A DNA stretch of 23,414 nucleotides from Mnemiopsis leidyi (taxonomy: Eukaryota > Ctenophora > Tentaculata > Lobata > Bolinopsidae), in NCBI GenBank assembly GCA_000226015.1, contig JH153151.1, positions 205,516-228,929 of the forward strand, written 5' to 3'. Numbering within the stretch: position 1 is the first letter of the stretch; the number at the start of each line of letters is the position of its first letter. Both the position numbers and the translations under genes were made by a program. Shown here piece after piece: positions 1 through 12,300 of the stretch. The notes under the pieces are model-generated. The model was not told the origin of the DNA, did no database searches, and was given only the letters and a program-made list of their open reading frames with translations.

Positions 1-118
1 CTTACCTAAACGTAACGGAGATAGAGTTACAGTTACACGTGGACACGAACATTGTAATAACTTCTTACCTAAACGTAACGGAGATAGAGTTACAGTTACA
101 CGATGACACGAACGTTTC
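1..118. repeat. 63-bp tandem duplication spanning an ATG2 exon end and splice donor
   Basis: The block starting CTTACCTAAACG at position 1 recurs at 64, a period of 63 bp. Read on the minus strand, each copy ends TTTAG followed by GTAAG, a good 5' splice site, so the putative donor of ATG2 exon 16 is present twice. The period equals 21 codons. The left copy touches the window edge, so further copies may exist. Confidence 0.85.
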
Positions 119-3100
119 CTGGTATTGGTCACCTGACCAGTCTTCCCCCATCACTTGTTCGTAGATATCTTGTCGTACCTGGGGGAACGGTTACTTTTAT
201 TGTCCTATTCATCACGTTCTTTTCTCATCACGGCCTGTTTTATAAATAAAGGATAAATCCTAATATCCTAATTTTTATAACATGCTACAGTCATGCATAT
301 TATCAACGCTAGTTAATAAACTGTATCACTAAAAAGAATGTTTAATGAGAGCTTAAGTGCTATCATCCTAATTCAGTGCCCAAAGATGGTTATGGGATAT
401 TAAACTTGTAAAACTTCAAAGTGCAAGATCCACAACAAACCATGCTGGCAGTAGGTAAATGTAAGTCCTGTCCCGGGACAGTGGGTAAGTGTACACTCCT
501 CTTTGAGTGGGGCGGCTTGTGGAACACCCCAACTCGATCCAACATGGTGATGTCGCAGATCAGAGACAAGTTCCCTATGTCCAGCTGACAGTTTGTTCGG
601 TATTCCTCGTTCTGGAATGTTTCTTGTTTACGTCACGTGATGAAATTGTAACGCGTCGTAAGGTCACGTGATAGCATATGGAACATGACGTCACGTTGAG
701 ATCATGTGGAGTGTTTTGGTCGACAACTAAGCAATGCTTACTGCGGTTGAAGATTTGAAGATGAGGTTAAGCGCAGGGGTGGTAGGATGGTATATCGAGC
801 CGGTCATTGCTCGCGTTTCTCTCTGATCTAATAACAGCACCTGAAATGGAACTTTCTGGTTATTTTAGTCGTTTAAACTTGGTGAAAATATCGTATGGTA
901 TAACATTTGAGATCGTGAAGAATCAGCGTTAAGGACGTCAAATATCAGATTTTCGAAGCTGCAAATCAAATAATATCTATTTGTCTTGTATCACTAAATA
1001 TAGTGCATAACAATAACAGAAGGAATTACAGATTTGGCATGAAACGTCGAACGAAATCGTACAAAATACAAATATGTGACAGCCAGCACCTCACATGACT
1101 TCAACAAATCCAAAATGCTCGCGATCGCGAAAATGACGCGTAAGCTAAATTTCTAAGCGAGTGCAGTACACCGTGAAAATGTTGCTGCGGACTCCGTTGA
1201 ACAAAACGATAACAACGCTTAGGGGACCGATATCGTCCATGAAACCACGAGGCTCAGCGTTAGCCCTTGAGGTCAATCTAGCCTCCAACTATAATCTATA
1301 CTCCTATTGAAATATCAGATACATTTTGTACCGACACAACAAAACATTGACTGTCCTACAAACTGTTTACCGGTTGAATGTTTGGTGTTGCGAGATTAGT
1401 TTCGGTCAGTGAGCTGAACAGTGCCTCTTCTATCTCGCATCTCACTACAGACAGTGCTGCACTTGTGTCTATCTGGAATGTTAAATATGTGAGATTAATT
1501 CGGTTGTTATGGTAGATTGTTGAGATATGAAATACCATGGTGTCAAAAATCATTTTCGGGTTAATATCTTAAAGCCGGTTTTTATTTTGTTGTATTAAAT
1601 CAAGATGTTACTGCTAATGTTCCTTAAAGCTTAATAGAAGCCAAATTAGAATTCTAAGGATGCCTGAGTAATTTATGCGCTTTAAATGACCCTGTTCATA
1701 GTAAGATTTAAAATTCTTCAAAGCTTTTTCATAATCATAATCATAATCATAATGAATTGGAGAACTTTAGTCGAAACTACAAAGTTCAAGTTTGTGGCAG
1801 TGAAAAAATTTGATAAGATTCCAATTTAAAAGCACTTTGCCAAAATTTAAATATAATTGGGACCAAATTTGTGTCCTGAAATAAAAATATATTGTCAAAA
1901 TCAATCATTATCAAAACTTACATGCTGAGTACTGGTCATTAGTTCCAGTCTGAAACTAGTGTTGACTGACACCAGAAATAGGTGATCATGGGGACACACC
2001 TGAATAGGAAACTATTAAATAGCTGCTTAATTTTGTATAATTATCGTTAATAATTAGCCAATAGTCAATGTTTAATAGTTTCTGTAAATTTCACCTTGTT
2101 GAGGGCACTCCTAATTGTAGCTGCATCGTTTTCATATTTGTTTGTCACTTTGTCAGCAACCTGAAATATAATTGTTGCTTTGTCAGCAACATGGTTTAGA
2201 ATTGTCACTTAGTAGGCAACTCAAAGTAAAAACATCCTTAATGTAAATCTTTATAATAAAGCAGATGACATTAAAAACTCCGCGTTTTTGCATAAACAAG
2301 ATATGGACAGTAGACAAATGGAAAACAAAAAGAAACTTAATTAAATTGTCATGTGACCAACGTTACCTCAGCAAAGTACTTAGAAGACAAAGTGACCATG
2401 GGCTGTGACATGTCACCGTTAACACTGACGTTAGTTAAGTTCTGGTGTAGAAGTGTAACGGCAATGTACCGTACATTTAACTGTACCTGCGGTAAAACTG
2501 TGTAACGTTCTGATGTAGCAGTGTAACGGCAATGTACCGTACATTTAACTGTACCTGCGGTAAAACTGTGTTACGTTGTGTCTTTTTTCTTAGATGTTAC
2601 ATATTGTGTTACACGGTACATAATGCAGTGTAGCATTTTTACAATATAACAATGTTACAGTGTTACGATAAATTACAATGTTGAAATGTCAAATAATTCT
2701 CATTTTCAGACACTATCGCAGATTCTTGACGTACATAAAAACACAGTATTATTGAGATAAGAAACAAAAACTCCTACCACAATCTGATCCTCCATAAGTT
2801 CACTGTGTTTCTGTTGTTTCTGTGTGATTCTGTGAGAACTGGTGTGCAGAATCGGCTTATCTGCTGTTCCTCCCAGCGGTATGCTCTGATGTTGTCGTAA
2901 GTTAGTTAGTTACATATTTCTTAGTTACAAATTAGTTCCCTAAGTGAGATATCCAAATTATTCATTAGAGTAAATGAATATGAACGTGTCAAATTGAAAT
3001 ATCTAACAAATAGTTTCCTTAAAAACGGATTTTCAAGTCTACATAGAAAATCAACTAAGTTATTAAATTTGGAGAATGAGCCTTAATAACCACTAGCTGC

Positions 3101-3358
3101 TAAAAGAGATTAAGTTAGTCGTCTAAAAGTTAGTTGTTTAAGGCTCTACTGACGATCTGGTTCACCTAATTAGTAATTACACTAGCTGGTTCATCTAACT
3201 ATCTAATTACACTAAAAAACCCCAATCAACTCACATACAACATTGACCTGCATATCGGTATCCAGGGGAGGTAAGTCCAGGTTAGGAAAGGGAGCAGGTC
3301 CTGAGTTCATGGAGTAGAAAAAGTCACTTTCGTAACCGTCTCCCGACATTCCTCTACC
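69..3358 (-). CDS. ATG2: ATG2 exons 9-16
   Basis: Exon 9 (3358-3239) encodes GDGYESDFFYSMNSGP. Exon 10 (2885-2778) encodes IPLGGTADKPILHTSS. Exon 11 (2402-2367) is a 36-bp micro-exon, PMVTLSSKYFAE. Exon 12 (1999-1922) encodes VCPHDHLFLVSVNTSFRLEL, like the CPCSHVRLTG segment of human ATG2A. Exon 13 (1472-1371) encodes VVRCEIEEALFSSL. Exon 14 (840-742) encodes VLLLDQRETRAM. Exon 15 (584-441) encodes LDIGNLSLICDITMLDRV, like the LALDLANFQADVELGALDRL segment. Exon 16 (178-69) starts VRQDIYEQVMGEDWSG. Exons 9-15 join in phase 0. Exon 9 could instead end at 3248 or 3235, exon 15 ends at a weak GTTTGT donor, and exon 16 could end at 133 instead of 69. Confidence 0.82.
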
Positions 3359-6300
3359 CTGAAGTAAAGTGTATTTTGTAGTGTTGTACAATATCTATTG
3401 TCTCAAATATTTGTGGTATTTAAAATGATGGAGACGAAACGTCTAACAACATGTTCTTTTACTCAAAAGAAGACAGTGAAATGATGGCGATATGTGAGAA
3501 CGGAATACATAAACTCATCGATTGACCAGCACTAAAGACTTAACGCATAGGTATCTACTCCTATGTAAACTTTTTTTCAGAAAAAAACGCCAATTTTGGG
3601 CCGATCAGAATCCCGTCAGCAGTGAACGTGAGGCGGCAATGGTCGTAATTTGACAGTACAATGGCAGTACAATGGCACAAGTTACGTTGTTATATAAAAA
3701 CTTGAAAGTTTAAAAACCCCAAAGATCTCTATATGGCAAAGCATATAACATAAATGATGTGATCTGTTTGTGTCTGCCAGCCACGGAGAACGTGCCGCTC
3801 ATATCACGCCATTTTACAATGATCTGATCTTTTATCAGAAACAAAACATCACTCCAATATATTATATAATAGTTTAAGGATCATAACATATCGTGATAAT
3901 TTTACAAATCATTTTCAATCAGAACTTTTGCGACGACACTGTCGAAATTTCTTTGCCGCAGTACTACCGTATAACTGCCGCAGTACTACCAGCGTGCTGC
4001 CACTGTGCTGCCAAACTGTGCTGCCGCAGTACTGCCAGTGTGCTGCCAGTGTGCTGCCAGCGTGCTGCCACTGTGCTGCCACTGTGCTGCCACTGTGCTG
4101 CCAGTGTGCTGCCAGTGTGCTGCCAGTGTGCTGCCAGTGTGCTGCCACACTACTACCAATGTGCTGCCACTGTGCTGCCACTGTGCTGCCACACTACTAC
4201 CAATGTGCTGCCACGGCACTGCCACACTTGTGCCGCCGTATTCTGATTTACGGCTCAATTTTGAATTTAAAAAGGCAGAAAGCCAAAAACTAATTCAAAT
4301 TTCTGAAAGCAAAAAAACCAAACACACCCAAAAAACCAATGCCAATGTTTAACTTAAAGAAAAATTTCGAATTAAGAAAGGCCTGTACTTACTAAACTGC
4401 ATAGCAATTAGTGATTGCAATTCTTTTCGGAAAAATTACGACAAAGAATCGCCTGATTTCAGTAACGTCTAGGATTAATAATTGTTTTTATCTCAATTAG
4501 TCATGTGAACTGAATGAAATTCCTGATGCTGGCGGCTATTTCCTTACACCAATATTAAAAGGCATAACAGTATAACACAAAAGTGCTAAATTCATTAATT
4601 TGTTCTTGGATTCAAAATAACAATTTGAAATCACGAAATATCAGTCACACGTATCTTCAGTCACATAAACGTGACCAAATACCTAAATCAATATCGTGGT
4701 GCCTCCTCTCTTATGCTCAATTCAAAGAGGGTACATTGTTTAAACTATAGTTAACACAAAGAAACGATGAACCAAGATCTGATACCCAGTATTTCATGAG
4801 TAACGTCCTGATCTATTTGGGTTAGTTAGGCGATGAAAAAGTCTTTACAGTTATTCGAATTTTGTTTCATTGTTTTTGCCTAGCTCTTAAAATTCACACA
4901 GTAAGCTATTAGCACGGTAGCGTAGGTAATATGGAATCCACCATAAGGACTGCTGATGAAGATCATACAAATCAGATAGAGCAAGAAACGGTAACTAAAA
5001 CCAATTCGGCAACTTGGACAAAGATGGACAAACTTCTCCTTATTTTCATGGTGCTGATGCATCTAGGGGATGGTATAGAGGTATATTTACCAGGAGTAAT
5101 TGGGCAACAAGTGTCATGTGACATAGAGCTATCTTCCTTCAAAGAGGGATTCCTGGATTGTATACAGTACTTTACGTTGGCGATTGCTACAGTGATATCA
5201 GGAATGCTAGCAGATAAGGTCGGTTGCAGAGTCCTGACTCTCCTCTCTCTATACATGAGTATTCTAAGTACCATCATGTCCGCAGTAGTGGGTACATTCC
5301 CCGCTCTGCTCCTCTCCAGATCTCTCATCGGTTTTTCTCTGGGACTCAACTGGTCGGTTCACTCCGTCTTGGTTTCCAGACTGATCTCAAGTAAGGAAGT
5401 TCTTGGTGAAATGATAGTGATATCTGGAATAATGGATGCGGTGGGAGGAGTATGGGCTGGAGTACTGGGATATTTCCTGCTGGACACAACCGGGTGGAGA
5501 GTCTTTATTGTCCTGACCTCACTGCCCGTGTTTATACCAGCTCTAATCATGCTCCATTGTGTCATTCAGGAAGAACCTGCTGAATGTTACAAAAAACTTG
5601 TCGTAGATAGGAAAGAGGAAGAAGAGGAGGAAGAAGAAGTCACCAACTTTGCTACCAGAACCTTCAAACTTAGCCTATTTGGTACGATATTCACATTCCA
5701 AGGTTGGGGCACCATCCTCCTCGTTCCGACCATGATCCAACTCTTGAAGATAAAGAATATCGGCACAAACACAGACTGTACTCTCACTTCTACCCAAGGA
5801 GCAGAACTTCTGCTTCTGGCCCTGGTCACGTCGGCTGCGATTCCCGGGAGACCCTTCATTCATTTCACCAAGAAATGGTTCAGTTTCCGGCAAACCCAGA
5901 TAGTAGCTGCTCTGCTTAACCTGGTTAGTTTCATGGTCATGTTGTTACAAGATAGCTTTACCGGTGTCATCGTCACCAACTTCACCGTTAAACTACTGTA
6001 CGGGAGCTCCAGTTTTGCATCATCTATCATCAAATACGACGAAAGGTACTTCGGAAAAAGAAGGTACGCTCTGGGGTGCAGTGTCTCCCGGGCAATGTGC
6101 CACCTAGGTGGGGCAGCAGGAATAGCCATCCTGGTCTTCACATCTGTGACTGTTGTTCAGGTGGTGTGTCTGGTGCTCAGCGTTCTGCAGATTGGGGTTG
6201 TGTTGTCTATGGTGGAGACAGATTCCTGTTTTTCCAGAAAAACTTAGCCTGAAAGGTCTACAGGAAATAGCAGGGTCAAGTGACGACTAATGGAAAAATG

Positions 6301-9300
6301 ATTGAACTTGCGGTTATAGACTTGTAGAACTAAGTTAGCGGTTATAGACTTGTAGAACTAAGTTAGCTAGTAAGCTAGTACAAATTAATATTTTCGGTGT
6401 TGTATGATTTGAATGTGCTACCTTGGTAATCGGGAAAAGGAGGATTAGTGTAGAGTTTTATTCTTCGTAAATGAGAACTTAAGTACTGTAAGAAGCCTGT
6501 AGTTACTACTTTACTATACTGCATAGTGATGAAAATTCTTTTTGTTGTAAAAAGTAGACAAAGAATCGTCTGATTTCAGTAACGTTTGGGATTAAGAATT
6601 GCTTTTATCTCAATTAATTGATCTTACTGAAATTTCCAATACTGGCGGCTATCTCCTTACACAAAGACACATACCAGTATGACACAAACGTGCTACATTT
6701 ATGAATCTGTTCTTGGCACCAAAATATTAATTTGAAATAACCAAATTTGACCAGTTACACGAAACTTCAGTTACATCAACTTTCAAAAGCCTAAATTATC
6801 ATATTGGCGCCTCTTATCTGATAAAGCAAATTTTGATGCCCATGGCATCATTTCCTTATTCACGGTTCACTGGCAAGCACTCTATTGGCAAAGAAATACC
6901 AAAATCCGCCGATTTTGGTGTTGTAAATGTTTTTTGTGTGAGCACCCACTCCGAATTCCTCATGAAATAGTTGACATTTTAAAGTGATGAGGCAATCACG
7001 CCTTAATAAAAAATCTAGTAAAGAAAGGTATGCAGTCTTTGGAAGGGTACCACATTTTTTATCATATGACAGCGAAAAATAAGAATTAAATACGGCCAAT
7101 TAATTAATATCATGCGACGGTTTGTGAACCCGTGAATGCTGTTATCTACACTATGTTACTCAGTAACGTGTTTGTAAGTAAGTAGTACCCTCAGGTGGGT
7201 AGAATGTAGTTCCTGTTCCAACTTGGCAAAGTCGTCGTTGCTCATCCTCTGGCACCTCAGTGGCGTTGCTTCTTTTCTGATGTCTGGAGGAGGCAAATGT
7301 TGATTGGATTGTCTGTTCTTTCGATATTTAGTGAAACCGCAGGTCTCCAAAAAACGATCAAGATTAAAGTTTAAAATTTAGAGCTAGAATTTGTTGGATA
7401 CAACTAGATATAGCTAGATATAGCTTTCATGTCTTTAGATACAGCTAGATATAGCTTAAGACAGCTAGATATAGCAAGTTACAGCTAGATATAGCAAGTT
7501 ATAGCTAGATATAGCAAGTAGCTAAATATAGCTGAAAGATAGACTAACCAGAGAGGGTTGTGTTGATACTCTGGATAAGATCTGACAATATGTGAACGTT
7601 ATGGGGAGATAACATGGCGTGTATACTCCCAACGTTACACTCCATGTCCAGCTGCGGGGAGTAGTTAATTAGCTAATTAGTAAAGTAGTTAATTAGTAAA
7701 CTAGTTAATTGTAAACTAACTAATTAGTAAACTAGCTAATGGTAAACTAGTTAATAGTAAACTAGTTAATTAGTAAACTAGCTGATTAATAATCTAGCTG
7801 ATTAATAAACTAGCTAATTAGTAAACTAGTTGATTAGTAAACTAGTTAATTAGTAAACTAGCTAATTAGTAAACTAGCTAATTAGTAAAATAGCTAATTA
7901 GTAAACTAGCTAATTAGTAAACTAGCTAATTAGTAAACTAGCTAATTAGTAAACTAGCTAATTAGTAAACTAGTTGATTAGTAAACTGGCTAGTTAGTAA
8001 ACTAGCTAGTTAGTAAACTAGCTAGTTAGTATAAACTAGCTAGTTAGTAAACTAGCTAATTAGTAAACTAGCTAGTTAGTAAACTAGCAAATTAGTAAAC
8101 TAGCTAAATAGTAAACTAGCTAATTAATTAATAAGTCAATTAGTAAATAGAGAAAGCTTTTTTGGAGGAGGGCCAGGGGTTACAAATTTTAGCCAATCAG
8201 AAGCTACAGAGCACTGTTTATACTTTCTAGCTTCTCATAGTTCAAAATTTGTGAACCTTCCCCGAAATTCCTTACTCTATGAGTCAGTAATTATCATTAA
8301 TTAGCACAGCTAAAGAGCCATTATAAACAGATGATGATAGAATAGTATTAGGATTAAAAAAACAATTTGCAATCTAGATCGCATGCCCAAAAAGGTCAGA
8401 TATCGACTCACTTTAGGTCCTGGAAGTTGATCGTTAATCTTGAGATGAATCTTGATCTGCTGTTCTCCCAGAAACTTGGCGATAACGTTGGGTTCAGGAT
8501 TCTGAGCTGGACTTTCTTCTTCTCTTTCTTCGTCACTTTCTGTAGATAATCGTACTTATCACGTGAGTAGCTAATTGAATAATTATCAATATTAGCAAAT
8601 TAACAAACTTGAAAATAAGCAAGCACTCATTGCATAACACAGAGGTTATTTCTGAAGAAAACATTAAGTTTCTTCACACTCATAAGCCAAAAGCTTAACA
8701 AGACTGGAAGCCAATCAAAAAACTGAGGAGTGAATCTTCCTATTTCAATGTTTGAAGTGAGAAGTAGTCGTATGATTAGTTAGAGTAAACCAAAATGACG
8801 TTTTCATCACAACGAAAGTCGAAACTCCTTTAACACTTGCCATTGAAGTAAGAAAAGAGATGATTGTTTGGAGGAGATTCAGATACCCTGATTTTAATCC
8901 CGCTCCACAGGATTACTTTGTGTGCGATAGAGGTAGGTATGTACTTGTTGGAATCTTCTTCTGTCGGACTGTGCGTCGTGTCTTGTTCGCGCTCGTCAAA
9001 ATAGTTTATTCTAAAGACAACGAAAAGGTAATTTTTTGGCCAAGGTAGAGAATATGGGATATCATTAGCTTTAAAGTTTTGATTTTACTTTTATTTACTT
9101 GAATGCTTCAATTTGAAAAGAAAAGAACTTCAATTCCTATGCTACGATTTTAGTAAAACTCTAAAGGCCGTTTCCCAAATATCAGTTAATATTCAACTTA
9201 CTTGTCAATTACAAGCTCCAATCTGACGCCAATTGAGGTATCCCTGCTCTGCAGTCTGATGGCCGTGTTGCTGAAGGAGCAGGTTACGCGCGACAGCACA

Positions 9301-12300
9301 CTTTCAATCATATGCGCGAATGCCTCCAGTCCTTCCAGCTTGGTGTCAACCTCCTCCTCCATTACATGTTGAGCCAATACCAAACTGAGGAGATGAACAT
9401 ATTATGGGAAAAAATCTGGAGTTAACTTAACTTCGAAGTTCAAACTCTGCGTTTTAGCGTGACTTGACACTTTTTCATATGTTATTTCAGTCCCAATTCC
9501 ACTTAATTTTAATTTTCGGCTCATTTTACCTGACATATTCACTTTTAACCAGCACAAAGGTATTCAGGGCAGAGGGCATTAATGAGGTGGCCAATGGCCA
9601 TGTCCAATGTCCAGTCGCCATCATTTTATTCATCATTACAAGAATCCTGCCAACTGCCAAGTCATGGACTTATGAATACTGATAATTACTCAAAATAATT
9701 ATCAATCCCCTGACCCCTATTATTTTACTCCTCTAGTGCAGCTTCCCATCCATTGTCACAAGTAAGTAGATAGTTTCGTGGATAGTTTCTACTACCTCAT
9801 TTGCGTTGTTCACCGAACTGGAGTCCGCCCGCATAAAGATTAGCAAATATCCCACAGTGTGATGTCCCGTTTTACTTACCTTTCCAGTTCACTAGGCAAG
9901 ACTCCAGATCACCATATTTAATTGTCTATTACAAAGGGACCTAATCTTATTTCATTAACAATGACAGTTCTTTTTGTGAGATTATTAAGACTACAGTGAC
10001 TGTGACAAAATGTTTAATTAAAATTCACAAACCCCAACGGTCTTGTTGGTTACTAACAACAGGCTAGATCTCAATCACAAAGGTAATCACGGTAGGAGCA
10101 GCTGGTCCATAATATAATAGTAAGCCCATAATACTTAGTCCATAGTATAACAATTAGCCGTCTACGGGGCCAAACCAGGATACGTGACTCCTGCTGTCTC
10201 AGAGGTTGGCCCAGTTTCACTCCTAAGATTTAAGGTTTGCCTAGTTTCTTTCTGAATGGTTGAAGGTTTGCCCAGTTGTCTCTTTTAAAGCCTGAGGTTT
10301 TGCTCAGTTTCTTTCTGAAGAGATTAACACTTTTTCCCAGTTTCTCAGTTTGTTTTGTGCTTTCGAGTAAATCCATGGAATTTCAATTACGCCTCATTTT
10401 AGAACATTTTCAGTTTGAATGCTTTCTTAATCAAATTTTCTTGAGTTTAAGCTTCTTTGTTAAACCGTTCTCACCCATCGATATTATATTCAAAATTATT
10501 AATGTAACAAACACATTTTAGTAGACACACTTTTTATAGGACAGATGAAAAATCAAGGAATGACGTACTTCTTCCCCTTTACATTCCTTTTAATCCTTGT
10601 TCTGATTGCAATGTCTGACTCTGAAGATTCCTGCAGTCCGCGGAGTCTGGGCTGCTGGAACGATAAAACAACTAACAGAGCTATAGCTGGTGGATTGAGA
10701 TCGATATACCCCTCCGATAACCCGATAGAGGGTTGTTACAACTTTGCCATAGAACATGGATTCTCTGTATTTGCGGTCCAGAACGACAATGAATGCTTCA
10801 CAGCAGCCGATGCAGCTGAAACCTACCAACAATACGGAAGGGGTAGTCTATGTTATAATGGTAAAGGAGCCCCCTACCTCCAGAATGTGTATCACGTGAC
10901 TTGTCAGGGTAATGTTAAATTGATTTTTAAAAACCAAATACAGTAAACCCTCGATTTACCGGGCCTCTATTTACCGGGTCCCTCTATTTACCGGGCCTCC
11001 TTCCTTTCCCCCGAGAGGCCCGGTAAATCGAGGGTTTACTGTAGCTCGAGTAATGATAAAAGTCAATAAAAAGAGTTATGCGATTTCAAATTCAATGAGT
11101 AAGTAAGATGATGAAGAAAGATGAACATTTTCAGCTGGGAAAAAGATTGAGCCAGCTACAGTCTCTCAAAGCAGCACATATGACTCAAAAGGACCACACC
11201 TTGCCATTGACGGAGTCCTTGAGACAAACACCCACACAATGTGCAGTGCAGACAGCAAAATATGGTACAAGATGACGTTCCGAACTTTCTATTGTTTCAG
11301 GGACATTGTATTTATCCAGGGGTCAAGGAACACTTTCGCAACGCGCATGGACGGTACCAAAGTATGGATTCTAAACTCAAAAAGAGGGAGCGTGAGCCTC
11401 TGCGGACTCCTAAAGACTGGATATGTGTACACACTAGAAGGACAAACTTACAAGATACCTTGCAGTATGGAATGCGGCGACGAAGTGAAACTGACAGTGT
11501 GGGCAGGAGATAGAGAAGCTTGCATTTACCTTACAGAAATATCCGCTTTTGGACTCTTTGCCCCAGGTTCGTTCTTAATTTGGAATTTACAAAATTCATA
11601 AAATTTGTTATTGCTGATAAGTTATCAAGTTATAAGACAAAGATTAGATCAGAATGATTTAAACCCGAATTTGACCCCACCCACCAAACCTGAACCAAAC
11701 TAACTTGTCCCGACTTTTCCCTGTTCCCCTTTCAACTTCGACCTTGCCCAACATCACCCCCAGAAATGTCCGTGGCTGATTACCAAATACCCACTCTCAT
11801 CAAGACGCCTTAACTCAGATAGATTGCCTCAAATTCCAAACTTATATAACACAGTTATACACTGTCCAACTTTCCTACTTTCTTATACATGCTAAAGTTT
11901 TGTATCAGTGATCACGTTACTTATATACAGCTCCCTGGTTGGTCAGTATGAACCACGTGACTTATCTCAAACTCCTTGGTTGGTTATTGACTGACCCACT
12001 CACCTGGAGGTCATGTTTCTGACAGAGTCCATCATGCTGGTTGTCGCGGTTGCGCAGTAGTGTTTGGGCTGCACCGTGATCTCCAGTCCTTCTACCTCCA
12101 CATTGGTGCTGCTGGAAACTAGAGCTTGCCAGGGCACGTCTATAGACACTCGTCTAGGGGATTTCATTATTCACGTATTCTATAAATACAGCCCCTCAAT
12201 TGGTTAGTTTGCATCACATGTGTTTAATACGAGTGTAGGACTGAATCAAAAACGGACTGAGTCACTAACGTTTATTATCACTAACCCTGGCCTAGCCCTA

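Noticed and set aside
3893-4352. Five long overlapping ORFs of Cys-rich or Trp/His-rich repeats
   Set aside because: They are translations of the 11-bp minisatellite, open in nearly every frame, without start context, splice sites or unique flanking coding sequence.
4880-6141. Minus-strand and out-of-frame ORFs across the transporter
   Set aside because: They lie antisense or frame-shifted to a 438-residue membrane protein with clear helices and have no features of their own.
4381-6825. LTR retrotransposon
   Set aside because: The repeats do not begin TG and end CA, no target duplication is evident, and the interior encodes a transporter rather than gag-pol.
8367-9048. Plus-strand ORFs at 8367-8549 and 8860-9048
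   Set aside because: They are complements of ATG2 exons 6 and 5, whose minus-strand frames align with the family.
10276-10521. 81-residue plus-strand ORF before the LGCW gene
   Set aside because: Phe/Leu-rich and overlapping a degenerate repeat; no domain or splice support.
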